64,000 nucleotides of DNA from assembly GCF_016545825.1 (NCBI RefSeq), contig NC_052622.1, positions 4,531,001 through 4,595,000 of the forward strand, in the 5' to 3' direction. The stretch comes from Eucalyptus grandis. Taxonomy: Eukaryota > Streptophyta > Magnoliopsida > Myrtales > Myrtaceae. This document shows positions 46,264-58,140 of the stretch, in pieces. The notes beneath the pieces are model-generated. The model was not told the origin of the DNA, made no database searches, and was given only the letters and a program-made list of their open reading frames with translations. Each line of letters opens with the position of its first letter. The stretch's first letter is position 1. Made by a program: the position numbers and the translations under genes.

Positions 46264-46770
46264 ATGATCTCGGCTCCATCTATGCAATGTTGTTGCTCCT
46301 TGTTCTGTTGCATGTGATAACTAGCAATGTCACTTCATCTAGGTGGTGACATTTGCAATATAATCTACCCATTTCTATTGAAGAATGATCCGAAGGGATG
46401 CGGTGAGCAAAAGAATTGAGCAGACGAAAAAGCTAACTTGTGAAGATAATCGCATTATTCTATACTTTTGTGATGACCAATACTATGTGCAGTTTATCAA
46501 TTATTCCACTCACTAAATTAGATTAGTAGACGACAAATTGCAAAAAGATAATTGCTTGTCTCTCCCTTGTCATTCATGGGCAGTGGGTAACTTCAAGCAC
46601 CATATTGACTCAAACAACCATTATGAAATGGACCACGATAGTCCATTGGTTCTTAAATGCTTGAAGCTGATTAGTTCTCCATTCTGCATTGCCAACGGTC
46701 CATGTATTGAGAGGTTGTAATCCTCCAACACATCATCCAATTGGAATTTGTATTTTCTCAAATTTATTAA
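46264..46770 (+). pseudogene. LRK10L exon-1 relic C'
   Basis: ATG at 46264 is followed by a short signal-peptide remnant. The GGDICNI-type block follows in another frame, then LKNDPKGCGEQKN with a stop, YYVQFINYS with a stop, KDNCLSLPCHSWAVGNFKHH and ISSPFCIANGPCIERL with a stop. It ends at the same point as relics B, C and B' (NWN-L-YF). It lacks the poly-A expansion seen in C. Confidence 0.85.
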
Positions 46771-48818
46771 TGATTGATATACACTATATAGCGTCACTTT
46801 ATTCACAATTCTTGAGTAAAAAAAAATTAATATTGTACTTTCCTGATGAACCTTGGTACCTTTTGTTAGTGGTGACTTTGAAGTCTTTTAATTATGCCAA
46901 ACTGTTGAACACGTTATAAGTTTCTCTTTAAAGATGGTGAGGGAACTATAAATTTCAAATATTTTACTCTAACGACTTCAGGAGAATTTAAAAAAAAAAA
47001 AATAAGAATAGCGTGGATAATTCTTTTAGTTTCTTAACATTTTTTCCTTCGAACTGAATTTATGCAGTCCTTAATTATCAGGATGCATGCAATTGTTAAC
47101 TCACATGGATTCATTTTGATTCAAAGTCTACGATCGAGTCTTAAGACAACTTTCTTGTCATATTAGAAATAGAAAACTCATTAATAACATAAATATGTCC
47201 GGGAATTTGAAATAAATTATCTAAGAAAAATCTTCAAAACTATGAAATGGCATCATTGGACAGCTAAATATATGGGTTGTCAATTGTGATGTTTTCTTGC
47301 AAGAAAATTTGGGGATGATGTCCTACTCGTTGCTCCTGTAACAATCTCGACTTGATTGACTTTGTTTTATTGATTGATATGGGTATTTCAATAGAGGACC
47401 CCAAGTCTTCATTTTTAAGTCTCTCTCATTCGCCATTATTACATGTACATTTTTCATCCTTGTTGATCCTCCGTCACATATCAAGCCCCAAATTTCCACT
47501 GCTCGCTGGCTGAGAGTGACGCGACTTTTCCATGTGAAATTTTTTTATTAATGTTGTCTTCAATTTGATGCTCAATTTTATTTTTATTTTCAGAAATTTC
47601 TATCAAAACCCCTTTAAATTTGCTTAAGGTAGATCGCTACTGTTGTGTTCAGTGGGCAAAGATGTCAACTGATGACATAATCTCATCTCAGCTTTTATGT
47701 ATTGACATTGTATTATCTCCTTCTTCGTATTATTTTTCATGTAAGAAATTGTGATTTCTGATTAACACTATATATGCGCCTTGTATGCAAAAAAAAAAAA
47801 ATAAAAATGTTTAGTTATACGTTTTAGAGAAATATAATATGGATGAAGCCAACTTTATTTATAGTGGAAAAGCTCTAGCTAAAAGGTAAAACTTAAGATT
47901 TGACATAATTTTTGCCGTCATCAAGTATTCTCTTGTCTCAGACCAAAAAAAAAAAGTATTCTCTTGTCCCAATACTTATTTAGGTTACTACAAAGAACTA
48001 AGAACAGAACCTACAAAATTTCGAATCGCACTTGCATTTTCTTGAACTAATTAATGACTAATATACACTCTATACACCGTCGTTTTAATTCACAATTCCC
48101 AAGTAAAAAAAATTGAATTTGAATTTCCCAATGAACCCTAGTACCTTTTGTTATTGGTGACTTTCAAGTCTTTTAATTATGCCAAACTATGAATATTCTA
48201 TAAGATTCTCTCCAAAGGTAGCAAGGTAGAAAGGGAACTATAAAGTTACTTTAACAACTTCTCGAGAATTTTCTTAAATAAAAATAGAATAGAGTGGATA
48301 TTTCTTTGTATTTCTTAACATTTCCTTTTCCTTTGAATTGAATTTATGCAATCCTTAATTATCTGGATGCAGTTCGATTCTTAACTCATTTGAGTTGACT
48401 TCAATTCAAAGTCTGCTGTGGATTCTTAAGATGGCTTTCTTATCATATTAGAAAACAAGAAACTAATTAACATCCTAAATATCTTTGGGAATTTGAAATA
48501 ACTTACTCATCTAACAAAAATCTCTAAAAACATGAATAATATTGTTGGACGGCTACATTTATGGGTTGTCAATACGATCGTTTCTTGCCACAAAGAAATG
48601 GCGATGGTGTTGGGTCCTATTCGCTACTCATGTCGTATTGTCAACTTGATTGACTTTGTTTTATTGGTTGACATGGGCTTTTTAACAGAAGATCCCTAGT
48701 CTTCATATTTACGGTCTCTCTCATTCGCCATTATTACATGTACGTCTTTTTATCTTTGTTGACCCTCCACCACATATTAAGCCCTGAATTTCCATCGTTC
48801 ACAAGCTAAGAACGACAT
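46771..48818. other. Duplicated flank (paralogue of 12546-15758)
   Basis: Collinear with 12546-15758 but without the foldback element (empty site near 47650) and without the MITE end. A short local duplication with an A-run occurs at 47925-47970. No gene. Confidence 0.65.
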
Positions 48819-49171
48819 GACTTTTCCTCGCAATTCCAGATCGTGTGCCTCGTGTCATTGGTCTTTCTTGCCGTGCTACTAGGGACACTAATGCTCCGAA
48901 TGAACGACCCTGTTCAGCCTCTCCTGCAGTGAAGTTTCCAAGATGACCTGTCCCTTTCAAACGAAGAGTGATATGAAAGGTTGTGGCGTCTCAAGACTTT
49001 TCCTCGCAATTCCAGACCCGTGTGCCTCGTGCCATTGGTCTTTCTTGCCGTGCTACTGGGGACACTAATGCCCCGAATGAACGACCCTGTTCAGCCTCTC
49101 CTGCAGTGAAGTTTCCAAGATGACCCGTCCCTTTCAAACGTAAAGTGATGTGAAAGGTTGTGGCAACTCAA
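48819..49171 (+). repeat. Two-unit tandem array (paralogue of 15759-16677)
   Basis: Units start at 48819 and 48995 (lengths 176 and 177) and lead into relic D'. The 194-bp unit type is absent. Confidence 0.9.
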
Positions 49172-49373
49172 GACTTGAGTTTAGCGCGTGAAAATAATCA
49201 TACCCATCTATAAAAATAATGACACCATCAATTTTGGTGATCTCCACATGTTCGACGTGGGATGCCAAAGGGCCAATTGCTCTTCCCTCCCTAGTTATTC
49301 ATTAACGAACTCGAACTTTAGTTACGAGAGTTTCATGTTTCTGGTCAATTCAATGGTCTTTGTGAAGTGCTGA
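49100..49373 (+). pseudogene. LRK10L ectodomain relic D'
   Basis: A paralogue of relic D with the same terminal stop after SMVFVKC. It has lost 17 bp between catac and ccatctat relative to relic D, which shifts the frame. The Cys block upstream carries a stop (acgtaaagtg). No kinase follows. Confidence 0.8.
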
Positions 49374-50481
49374 AGACCCGTTGCTTTCTCCTTTATATAT
49401 CGAAGGAGCATACTCGTCGGACGTATCGTCTAAGATATCTAAAATGAGTGGTATTCATGGGCTGTGATGGATGAAAACTCATCGGTTTTTGAGGAATCTG
49501 GCACCATCATCCATGACGACATAGGCAAGTCATGATTGTATGCTTGCACCAAACAAGGAACCCCATAACGCGATGGCCAACGGTTTTTCCCTTAACTACT
49601 CACAGTCACAGGCTGTATCGCAGAAGAAAATATCTAGCTCTTGCTTCTTTAGTTTGGCCATAAGATAATTGCAGTAGAGAGATTAGCATTACACTTTTTA
49701 CATTTTACAAGATATCTAAATATCTATAACATTACTTAATCTAATGTTACGGTGCAAATAGTTTTAATTTTTTAAACTCTAGAAACCTTAAATTTTCATC
49801 ACATACAAACATTGACACGTAATTTCACGTATAATCACTTCATAATTTTTCTTAAATGATTCGAGTAGTACTTTAAATTTTGACAGGAAGGTTAAAGCAA
49901 ACGCTCTTATTTCTCAAATTTTTTGAGGTTTTTTTCTTTAAGGCGTTCAATCAAGAGTCATAAGTTGAGGAAGAAAAGCACCCAAAAATAAAAGTTGGAC
50001 GGCAATCCTCTACAGAGTTGTGCTTCCGAGGGGGCTAGTATATATGTCCTGCAACTTATGAAAGAGCACGGAATCGACAATTACATATCTCAATCTTTAT
50101 CGTCTAGTCTTTAAAATAAGGGTTATGTATTCAGATTGATTCCTTATCCCATCACTTGGATGGTCGTTATTTCTTTGGGTAAACTCATCAAGGAGTTTTT
50201 GAATGACTTATCAAAGATCCCACGTGTTAACGCAACTAGACCAACTTGATGATCAAGCCATTGGAAAACTGAACAGACCTGTCGATATTAAATCTTAGAT
50301 TAGACATCACTTATATCTCGTCTAATTGACAGCTAAAGAGGTGCCTCCACTAACTAAATGGTCAGTGTGCATTAATACTCGGATGGGCTTTACCACCGTA
50401 GATTGTAAGATCACTGTAGATCACTAAATATTGTCAAAGTCTCTAGTGTTTTCAGTCATGGACATTTGTCCATGCACATTG
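49374..50481. other. Duplicated flank (paralogue of 16897-17963)
   Basis: Collinear with the first copy, with small indels only. No gene. Confidence 0.55.
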
Positions 50482-50733
50482 TCAGTTGTCACCTCCGGAC
50501 ATATTCACCGTCAATAAAACCAGGGATCCATTATCCTCAAGGGATATGCAAGGACGGGGCATTAACTCATAATAGGTGCCATTGGCAACTTCATTCTTTC
50601 TCCTATGTGACTTGACACGGATTATGCTTTGGAATGTTGAATTGCAAGACATCTTAAGATGAAGTAGCCGTACTGCTTTGACCGTGGAATATAACCACGG
50701 CAAGGTATGAATTCCTAATATGCGAGATTGCAA
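50482..50733 (-). pseudogene. Conserved minus-strand ORF, second copy
   Basis: It retains CNSTFQSI, VKSHRRKNEVANGTYYELMP and ISLEDNGSLVLL, close to the 17964-18215 copy. It extends further upstream with GIHTLPWLYSTVKA. The family is not identified; see the first copy for the weak cystatin resemblance. Confidence 0.4.
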
Positions 50734-51590
50734 CGATCATTGAGTTATGCAAATTCATCATATTCAAGTTTGAACATTGATATTTTTAGTGTGTGGCTTC
50801 ATTCTATTGCGTTTCTTAACTATTATCCTACATTTGGTAATCCTACAAGGAATTTCCATACTCTATAAATAAATATCATTGGAGAAGAAATTAGAACAAA
50901 CTATTCCGATGCATGCTGACTTGGTTTTATGGTATCATGTCAAATCTGATGTACTATGTAGTGACATGATGAATAACTAATTCTGGAAAGTCTATTTTTT
51001 CTGCGGGAGTCTATTTTTTCTGCGAAAGTGAATTGGAGGAAAAATGAAAAATTTTCTTCACCCACCTCCTTTTTCCTCTTTTCTCCCTCTCCCAAACAAA
51101 GCATTAAATTAGTATCGAAAGATCATGCCTTGCTCATGTGTAGAAGTTCTAAATTAACCATATAATGTTCTTGATATTTCCAAATAACAACTGCAGTGCG
51201 AAACCTTTTATGCCCATTTAGTGAGTTTATGCTGGCCTATTTTTTTGTTCTAACTGTATGTGAATTCTTGTTTTATTTCATTATATGATAGTTATGTTTT
51301 TGCAATTATTGTATCGTGAGTGTATAAAAAAAATAAGAAATCATTGCACACAAGAGCAAATACTTGGACTTATCAAACAATCAACGGAATTATCGTTCAA
51401 TTCCAAAGAAAAAATCAGTGGACTTGTACAACATGGTTTCACGCTACTACGTCAAAATTGATGTCCTGTGTCGTGACATGGAGAAAGTGTAGTTTAGAGA
51501 TAGCTAGTTTTTTTTTTTTTATTTTCATGATATTGTTCCTCGAAACTATACATCAATTTTTCTAAAATCGTGACTTGTGGGACGAAGAAG
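50734..51590. repeat. Repeated block R2, ending at the gap
   Basis: Homologous to 18216-19065, with the empty MITE site cccatttagtgagttt (51214). A local duplication of tctattttttctgcg occurs at 50991-51020. The sequence is cut off by the gap at gacgaagaag. Confidence 0.7.
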
Positions 51591-51690
51591 NNNNNNNNNN
51601 NNNNNNNNNNNNNNNNNNNNNNNNNNNNNNNNNNNNNNNNNNNNNNNNNNNNNNNNNNNNNNNNNNNNNNNNNNNNNNNNNNNNNNNNNN
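51591..51690. other. Assembly gap (100 N)
   Basis: Exactly 100 N, the conventional length for a gap of unknown size. Duplicated flank lies on the left and mid-element gypsy sequence on the right, so a gypsy 5' part is presumably missing here. Confidence 0.98.
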
Positions 51691-53189
51691 ACAACACCTA
51701 TGATTTGGAATTCTACGCGTTATTTCGCACACTTGAGTATTGGCGGCCATATCTTATTCATCAAGAGTTTATTTTATATACCAATCATGAAGCTCTCAAG
51801 TATATTTCTGGATAGCAAAAACTTAACTCCAAGCGCAGCAAAATGGACTGAACCATCCAGGAGTTCACTTTCATTATTAAGCATAAGGCTGGAGCTTAGA
51901 ATCATTTGCTGATGCCCTTAGTCGAAAGAAGAGCTTGCTCTCTACAATGCATTCTATTGTTCTTGGATTCCGATTCTTTTCAGGAGTTATATCAAGAAGA
52001 CCCCTACTTTTCAAGATCATTCTTGATGCACATGAAAAAAAGCTTGCTGATTTTACTGTATGTGATGGTTTTCTTTTCAAAAAGAAGCACGTTTATATGT
52101 GCTAGACTATTCTCTTCAGCAAGGGTGATCGATGAAGTTCCTTGTGAAGGACATTTTGGTGCGACAAATTGTACAACTTGTCTCAACCAAATACTTTTGG
52201 CCTCATTGAAACGTGATGTACATCGACATGTGATGAGGTGTCGATGTTGCCAAGTGAAGGGACAAGCTATTCATGCTGGCCTTTATTTGCCCTTGCCGAT
52301 TCCACATGCCCCATGGAGGATATCTCTATGGACTTTGATCCTTGGACTACCACGCACAAACAAAGGCATGGATTCGATCTTTATTCTTGTTGATTGATTT
52401 TAAAAAAATGGCACATTTTTATTCCATGTCAAAAAACTATGGATGCTTCACGTGTGCCGACTTATTTTCAAGGAAGTCTATAAGTTGCATGGCATTCGAA
52501 GACCATTACTTTGGATCGGGATACAAAATTTCTTAGTCATTTTGGCGACAGCGTAGGAAGAATGTCGGTACTAAACTACAATATAGTACTTGTGTTTCAT
52601 CCCAACCGGATGGACAAGCGGGTTGTCAATTGAACATTGGGAAATCTATTAAGGACTTTGATCGATAATAATCCGTTCTTGGTAGACGCGATTGTCACTT
52701 GTAGAATTTGCATATAATTGTGCTGAGCACCGTAGCACTTGGATAGAGTCCATTTATGATTGTATATGGTCGACAACCGAGCACGCTCTTGATCTTGCAC
52801 CAATTCCTTTTGCTGGTCGAGCAGCAAAGTCGACAATATTGTTTCTCAAATGAGGACAATTCATGAAGATGCGCCAAAGACTAGAGAACAAAACTGAATC
52901 TATAAAGCAGGAGCATCGACAACGCGACGTGAAGTTATCTTTGGTTTGGAGATTTTTGTTTGGGCTTATTTGCCACCCGAACGGCATCCGTCGGAAGTTA
53001 TAACAAGCTTGGTGATCGCTTGGACCTCTCGGATTCTTGAGCGCATCAATCCTAATGCGTATCGATTAAATCTTCCTTCTCATATGAAGATTCACGCGTC
53101 TTCAACGTTCGGCATTTAACACCTTATGTGGGGAGAATTCTTACGATGATGATGGCGGGCGAGGACGAATTCTATTAAAGATGGGAGGA
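51691..53189 (+). mobile_element. Ty3-gypsy remnant (RNase H to integrase)
   Basis: RNase H: YDLEFYALFRTLEYWRPYL and LYTNHEALKYISG (51695-51815), then KHKAGA. Integrase zinc region: GHFGAT..T, KRDVHRHVMRCRCCQ (52140-52260). Core start: LPLPIPHAPW, LGLPRTNKGMDSIF (52290-52400). The C-terminal part has YLPPERHPSE and RINPNAYRLNLPSHMKIH (52960-53100). The gypsy order RT-RH-IN is met. Frameshifts and stops are many, so it is dead. The upstream part is lost in the gap. Confidence 0.9.
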
Positions 53190-54013
53190 TGATGCAGCCC
53201 GCGTGAAGACCAGCTCTCTCGACCAAGATAAGACCCGCATTCAAGCTCAACGAAACCTCTTATTGATGAAGTTGTCGATTGTTGATGAAGTTCGATGAAG
53301 TTGTTGATTCAGCAGAAGCCATATCGATATCTTGAGTCCCATCCGGAAGCTTGAAAGAAGACACCATGGGAGCCACGAAGACGTTATGCTTTTTACTAGT
53401 TTCTAGTTTCTATGCTCTTTACTATTTTTTTCTAGTTTCCAAGAGTTCTTTAATGCTTTCAAGTTTCTCGGTTTTCCTACTTTCAATGCTCTGTCTTTAT
53501 TTCTTTGACGATATAAGCCATCCAATTCCTTGTACAAGAGAACTTTTGATGAATGAAAACTTTTGCTTTCAAGCAAGGTGAACTTTGCAGAAGTTCATAC
53601 CCTTGAAAACCCTAGAAGAGTTTTCACTCCGTCGTTGAAAGAGTCAGAGCTTTTCGAAATCTGCATCTTGAAAGGTTGCAGTCATCCATCTAGAAGAATC
53701 GATTCCCTCTGCTTTCTTGAAGGCCTAGAAGAGCAACCAACGAGTTTCTATCTTTTCCTGTTCTGTTCGTTATTTCCAACCCAAATTCGACCGTTCTACA
53801 GTGCTTATTTTAGAAAACCCAAAACAGAGAAATTGTAGATCAGAAGTCTTTGTTCATTTGGCTTTGGAATCAGGTCGATCCCGATCTGTATCGACAAAGA
53901 TACGACTGTTCTCCTGAGTTTGTGCAGTGCTGAAATTCTGTTCATCTTGTTTCCCGTGTGTGAGTCACTCTCCCGATCCTACTGTTTGAGAAAGCCTACC
54001 CATGGCTTGCATC
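53190..54013 (+). repeat. Probable 3' LTR of the gypsy remnant
   Basis: It starts TGATGCAGCC after a purine run (agatgggagga). It ends near catggcttgcatca, where homology to the LRK10L upstream block (9790 on) resumes. No partner LTR is available because the 5' side is in the gap, so the ends are inferred. Confidence 0.6.
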
Positions 54014-54689
54014 AAAAAGCATGATCCATGTGAGCTTCCAAGAAGCAAGTCTGTCAATTCTTCTTGTTTTCTTAATTTTGAACTCCTTTTTTTTAGCAAA
54101 GTAAATCAACCCTATCAAATCCCACTTAAGAGCCCAAATCGGGGTTTTTATTCTGCACCTATATAGCTTACAAATTTTACAAATTTGTTTCTTTTAATAT
54201 CAATCCGTCATAGTTAAATAAAGTGGAGATCAAAGAATAACTAATAGTTTGAAGTGATTGCACCAATTGCACACACAAATCTCCAATCCACATCAACACG
54301 ATTGTGGTTGCTTTTGTTGTCAACAATTCTAGAAGTATGGGTTCCTTTGATTCTAGCTAAATATTCCGTATGGTGCCTGTCCAATCATTAGGTTAATTAA
54401 TTTTTTATAGAAAATGTAAAGATTATTGCTTAGAAAGTAATTAGGGGTTGCAATCAGGGTTGGCCTCGGTCGTTCCGTTACTCCACTAATAATGTTAACT
54501 TCGACTTTAATTTCTTGACCTGATTTGTTGACTAACTTAGTCTTTTCTATAGGACAAGGTGATTCCAAAGTCTCCAATCAAACAAGGTTCATCCAATCTC
54601 TTTTCAATCTTTCATATGATGCCATCTCCACATACCCCAAGCAATTCTTTAATAATTTCGCTTTGCCCAAAGACAAACAGAGATCTAAT
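54014..54689. other. LRK10L upstream block before relic B'
   Basis: Collinear with 9790-10507. The gypsy element interrupts its 5' side. No gene. Confidence 0.6.
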
Positions 54690-55215
54690 TAATGCTCCTA
54701 GCTCCACCGATGTCTATGTAGTGTTGCCGCTCCTCCTTATTCTGTTGCATGCTATGCCTAGCAATGCCGCTTCAAGTAATTCGTAGTACATCACTTTATA
54801 TTGTGGTGACATTTGCAATATAAGTTATTGATTTCGATTGAAGAATGAATCGAAGGGGTGTAGTGAACAAGAGAATGAGCTGGCTTGTAAAGATAATCGT
54901 GCAGTTCTATACTGTGTGATGGCCAATACTTCGTGCAGTCTATCAATTACTCCACCCACCAAATCAGATTAGTCGATGGTGGGTTGCGAAAGGATTACTG
55001 CTTCTCTCATCCTTGTCATTCATGGGTGGTGTATAACTTCAAGCACCATATTGACCTAAACAACCCATACAAAATGGACCATGATGGTCCATTGGTCTGT
55101 GAACACCTTGAAGCCAATTAGTTCTCCATTCTACATCGCCACCAATCCATGTATTGAGGGGTTGTAATCTTCCAACACATTATTGAATTGGAACTCGTAT
55201 TTTCTCGAACTTATT
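54690..55215 (+). pseudogene. LRK10L exon-1 relic B'
   Basis: A close paralogue of relic B. The start codon is lost (CTA). The signal peptide VVLPLLLILLHAM is readable, followed by a stop in the Cys block region, KGC(S)EQENELAC, FVQSINYSTHQIRLVDGGLR, HPCHSWVVYNFKHH and [15 protein letters not shown] with a stop. It ends at the shared breakpoint. It has no A-run, unlike relic B. Confidence 0.85.
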
Positions 55216-55721
55216 GATGATTGATGTGCACTCTATATAGTGTCACTTCAATAAAATAGAAGGCTTCTAATTATGCCAAATTGTTGAACACGCTATAAGA
55301 TTCTCTTCAAAGATGGTGAGGGAACACGCTATAAGAAATAAAGATTGTGTATAAGAAGGAAGTGATGGGGGAGAGAGATGGATTTGTTTGTTGACGGAAT
55401 GTGGAGCCAACAATCACGTGAAGAGAGTTTGGAAGAAACTTTTGAATTTTCAATGGGTGTAAAATTTCCAAGGGTTGGACGTGACTACACTAATAATGTT
55501 ACTTTAGTTTGGGTCCCCCCTTTTCATTTTTTGACTTGCATGCTTTTGTCACGTTGACTGACTTCGGCATTTCTATCAGTCGAGGCGACTCCAAAGTCTC
55601 CAATCTAACGAGGTTCGTCCAATCCTTTTTCAATCATTTAATGTTGTGCCTCCTTTTGTCCCCCACACACACCAACCAATTCTTTACCAATTTCTCTTTT
55701 CCCAAAGACATTCGGAGACGT
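55216..55721. other. Flank of relic B' and a second leader
   Basis: The first part is collinear with 11061-11300. It then switches to a leader-like segment (55460-55721) resembling the leader of the 1525 and 22288 genes. No gene. Confidence 0.55.
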
Positions 55722-55797
55722 AATTAATACTCTTAGCTCCATGAATATCCCTCTAGTGTTGCTAGTCTTTCTTGTTCTATTTGCAAGCGATGTAATG
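55722..55797 (+). pseudogene. LRK10L signal-peptide stub G
   Basis: It reads VINTLSSMNIPLVLLVFLVL followed by FASD, the LRK10L signal peptide with its start codon changed to GTA. LRK10L homology ends abruptly at about 55795 and unrelated sequence follows. Confidence 0.75.
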
Positions 55798-56640
55798 CAT
55801 GAATTTGCATTATATTTTTTTTTCAATCTCAAGATTGAAAACTTGCTGGATGGGAATTTTTTCTTGGTTATGCACTGCCCATAGGCTACAGATTTAGGAG
55901 TCCAACCATAGCAATGAGCCACATCAACATGGTGTTCACATCCTCATCGCCACTCACCAGAAAGTCATCTTTTAAAAATCCAATCCAACTAAAAAGTTTT
56001 TTGTGTTCCTTCCCCTGTTGCAATCAAATGTAGGAGACCCTTTATTTGGTGCCAAAGCAAAATCTAATGGACGAAAAGAGCAAGAAGACACAAAAACAAA
56101 AGGTGAAGGAAGAGATCATTAACAATGTAATTGGGGGTCAGCCAGCTTTTGTTGATTAAAGGGGCTCAGTAAACTCAAAAAGTAAAAAGTTCGAACAAAA
56201 TAGGGAAGCTCCGCTAATTTCAAACGTCTCTGCTTCCCAATCTGGAATATTCTTTTCAAGTTCCTAAACCTAAGGATTTGTTGGGTCCAATATGGCTTTG
56301 TCAAGTTAGAGCTTGCTTCATTGTATGCATTGAAATGGTTGACTTGGGATTGACTTTTATTGCCCATCGAACATCAATTATGTTCCTGGTATTTGAGTCG
56401 AATGTTCAAGTTTCAACGGGTTACCTATCGTGTGCTGGGCATAGTTCTTCTAGTGATAAATACCCAAAAATCGATCTTTTTATTGTTGGCAAATCAATAT
56501 AAACTAACAACAATAACAGCCTTATCACATTTGAGATGGATTTACCACTTGAGTGCCATGCCTGAAAGCATCAAAGAGATGCTCAAGACATATAAGGATA
56601 ATATAACCTATAATTATTTTCTAGGCCAATAGCAAGATAC
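55798..56640. other. Unrelated insertion or spacer
   Basis: No match elsewhere in the window. Open stretches 56278-56502 and 56360-56632 have no recognised domain. It could be a TE fragment, but no ends were found. Confidence 0.35.
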
Positions 56641-56732
56641 AGTTTCATATAGTAAATATTAAGAAGTTTATGAGAATGTATTGATTAGGATTTATTAAAC
56701 ATCTTTCCACTATGTATATATTCAGTAATCCT

Positions 56733-58140
56733 ACATGGAATTTTTCATTCTATAAATAAATGTCGTTGGAGAAGAAATTAGAACAAACTATTTGGATGCA
56801 TGCTGACATGTTTTTATGGTATCATGTCAAGTCTGATGTACTATGTAGTGACATGAAGAATAATTAATTTTGAAATGTCTAAATTTTCCCAGAGTGAGTT
56901 GGAGGAAAAAGGAAAATTTTTCTTCACCCCCGTCTTTTTTTTCCTCTTTCCTCCCTCTCCCAAACAAAGCTTGAAATAGTATCGAAAGATCATGCCCCGC
57001 TCATGTGTAGAAGTTCTTAATTAACCGTATAATGTTCTTGATATTTTTCAAATAGCAGCTAGGTTGCGAAACCTTTATGCCCATTTAAGGCCTGTTTGGT
57101 AGAAACAATTTCTGTTCCCGGTAATAACTATTTCTGTTCTTTGTTCTAGGAAACGAAAAAAGAATAAAAACATCTTTGGTAAAATTTTTATTTTTGATAA
57201 CAATTTTGTTAAGCGAATAGATTTGGAACAGAAACAAGAAGTATAAAAAAGTAACTTCTTATTTTCGGGAACAATTTTTTCTTTCTCTTCTTTTCTCCTC
57301 TTTTCTTCTCTTTCTCTTCTTCCCTTTCCTTTCCTTATTCTTCCTTTTGGCCGGTCGCCGGCCCGAGCCTTGCCGTGGCTGGGCGAGGCTGAGCCTGGCC
57401 AGTCGACGTGAGGCTTGGCCTCACCATGTCAAGGTGAGGTTGACCTTGCGCCACTTAAGCGAGGTAGAGCCTTGCTGGTGGCCGGGGTAGCTTGGGCGAG
57501 GCTCGCTTGGCCACCGGTGAGCCTTTGGTGAGCATGTTGACCTCGCCCGGCTGGTGAGGCTTTGGCGAGCTTGCCAAACCTCGCCCAACTGGTTGTGGAA
57601 GGAGGAGAAAAGAAAAGAAAAATAAAAAAATTAAAAATTTAAAAGAAACAACAAAATTATACAATTTTACCAAACACATTTCTATCCCGGGAATAGAAAT
57701 TTTGTGCAATTTCCAAGCGTGTTCTTTTACTCAGAAATTATTATTGGGAATAGAAACAGAGAAAATCATTTCTAATAAAAAATTATTCCGAGGAATAGAA
57801 TCATTACCAAACACGCCCTTAGTGAGTCCTTATGCTAGCCTATTTTCTGCTCTAACTGTATATGAATTCTGGTTTTATTTCATTCTATGATAGTATAGTT
57901 TTGCAATTATTGTATCATGAGTGTCCAAAAAATATAAGAAATCATTGCACACAAGAAAAATCCTTGGACTTATTAAACAATCAATGGAAATATTGTTCAA
58001 TCCAAAAGAAGAGATCAGTGGACCTGTATAACATGGTTTCATGCTACTGCATCAAAATTTATGTCTGTGTGGTGACATGGAGAAAGAGTAGTTTTGAGGA
58101 TAGCTAGATTTTATTCATGATATTGTTCCTTGAAAATATA
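56733..58140. repeat. Repeated block R5, split by a MITE
   Basis: Collinear with 18349-19065 (start tcctacatggaatt). It is interrupted by the element at 57088-57818 at the cccattta|gtgagtcc site. It continues into the 58140-61178 upstream region. Confidence 0.75.
57088..57818. mobile_element. PIF/Harbinger-like MITE (731 bp), filled site
   Basis: Ends are AGGCCTGTTTGGT and ACCAAACACGCCC (11 of 13 positions inverted-complementary), flanked by TTA at 57085-57087 and 57819-57821. Four paralogous empty sites read cccatttagtgagt (18711, 38207, 45477, 51214). The interior has attcc/ggaat-rich arms, CT-rich tracts, a GC-rich core (57350-57600) and AG-rich tract. There is no transposase. Its size matches the 8038-8766 element. 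Confidence 0.9.

Noticed and set aside
53351..53838. Two ORFs (76 and 91 codons)
   Set aside because: They fall in the probable gypsy LTR and have no domain; LTRs often hold chance frames.
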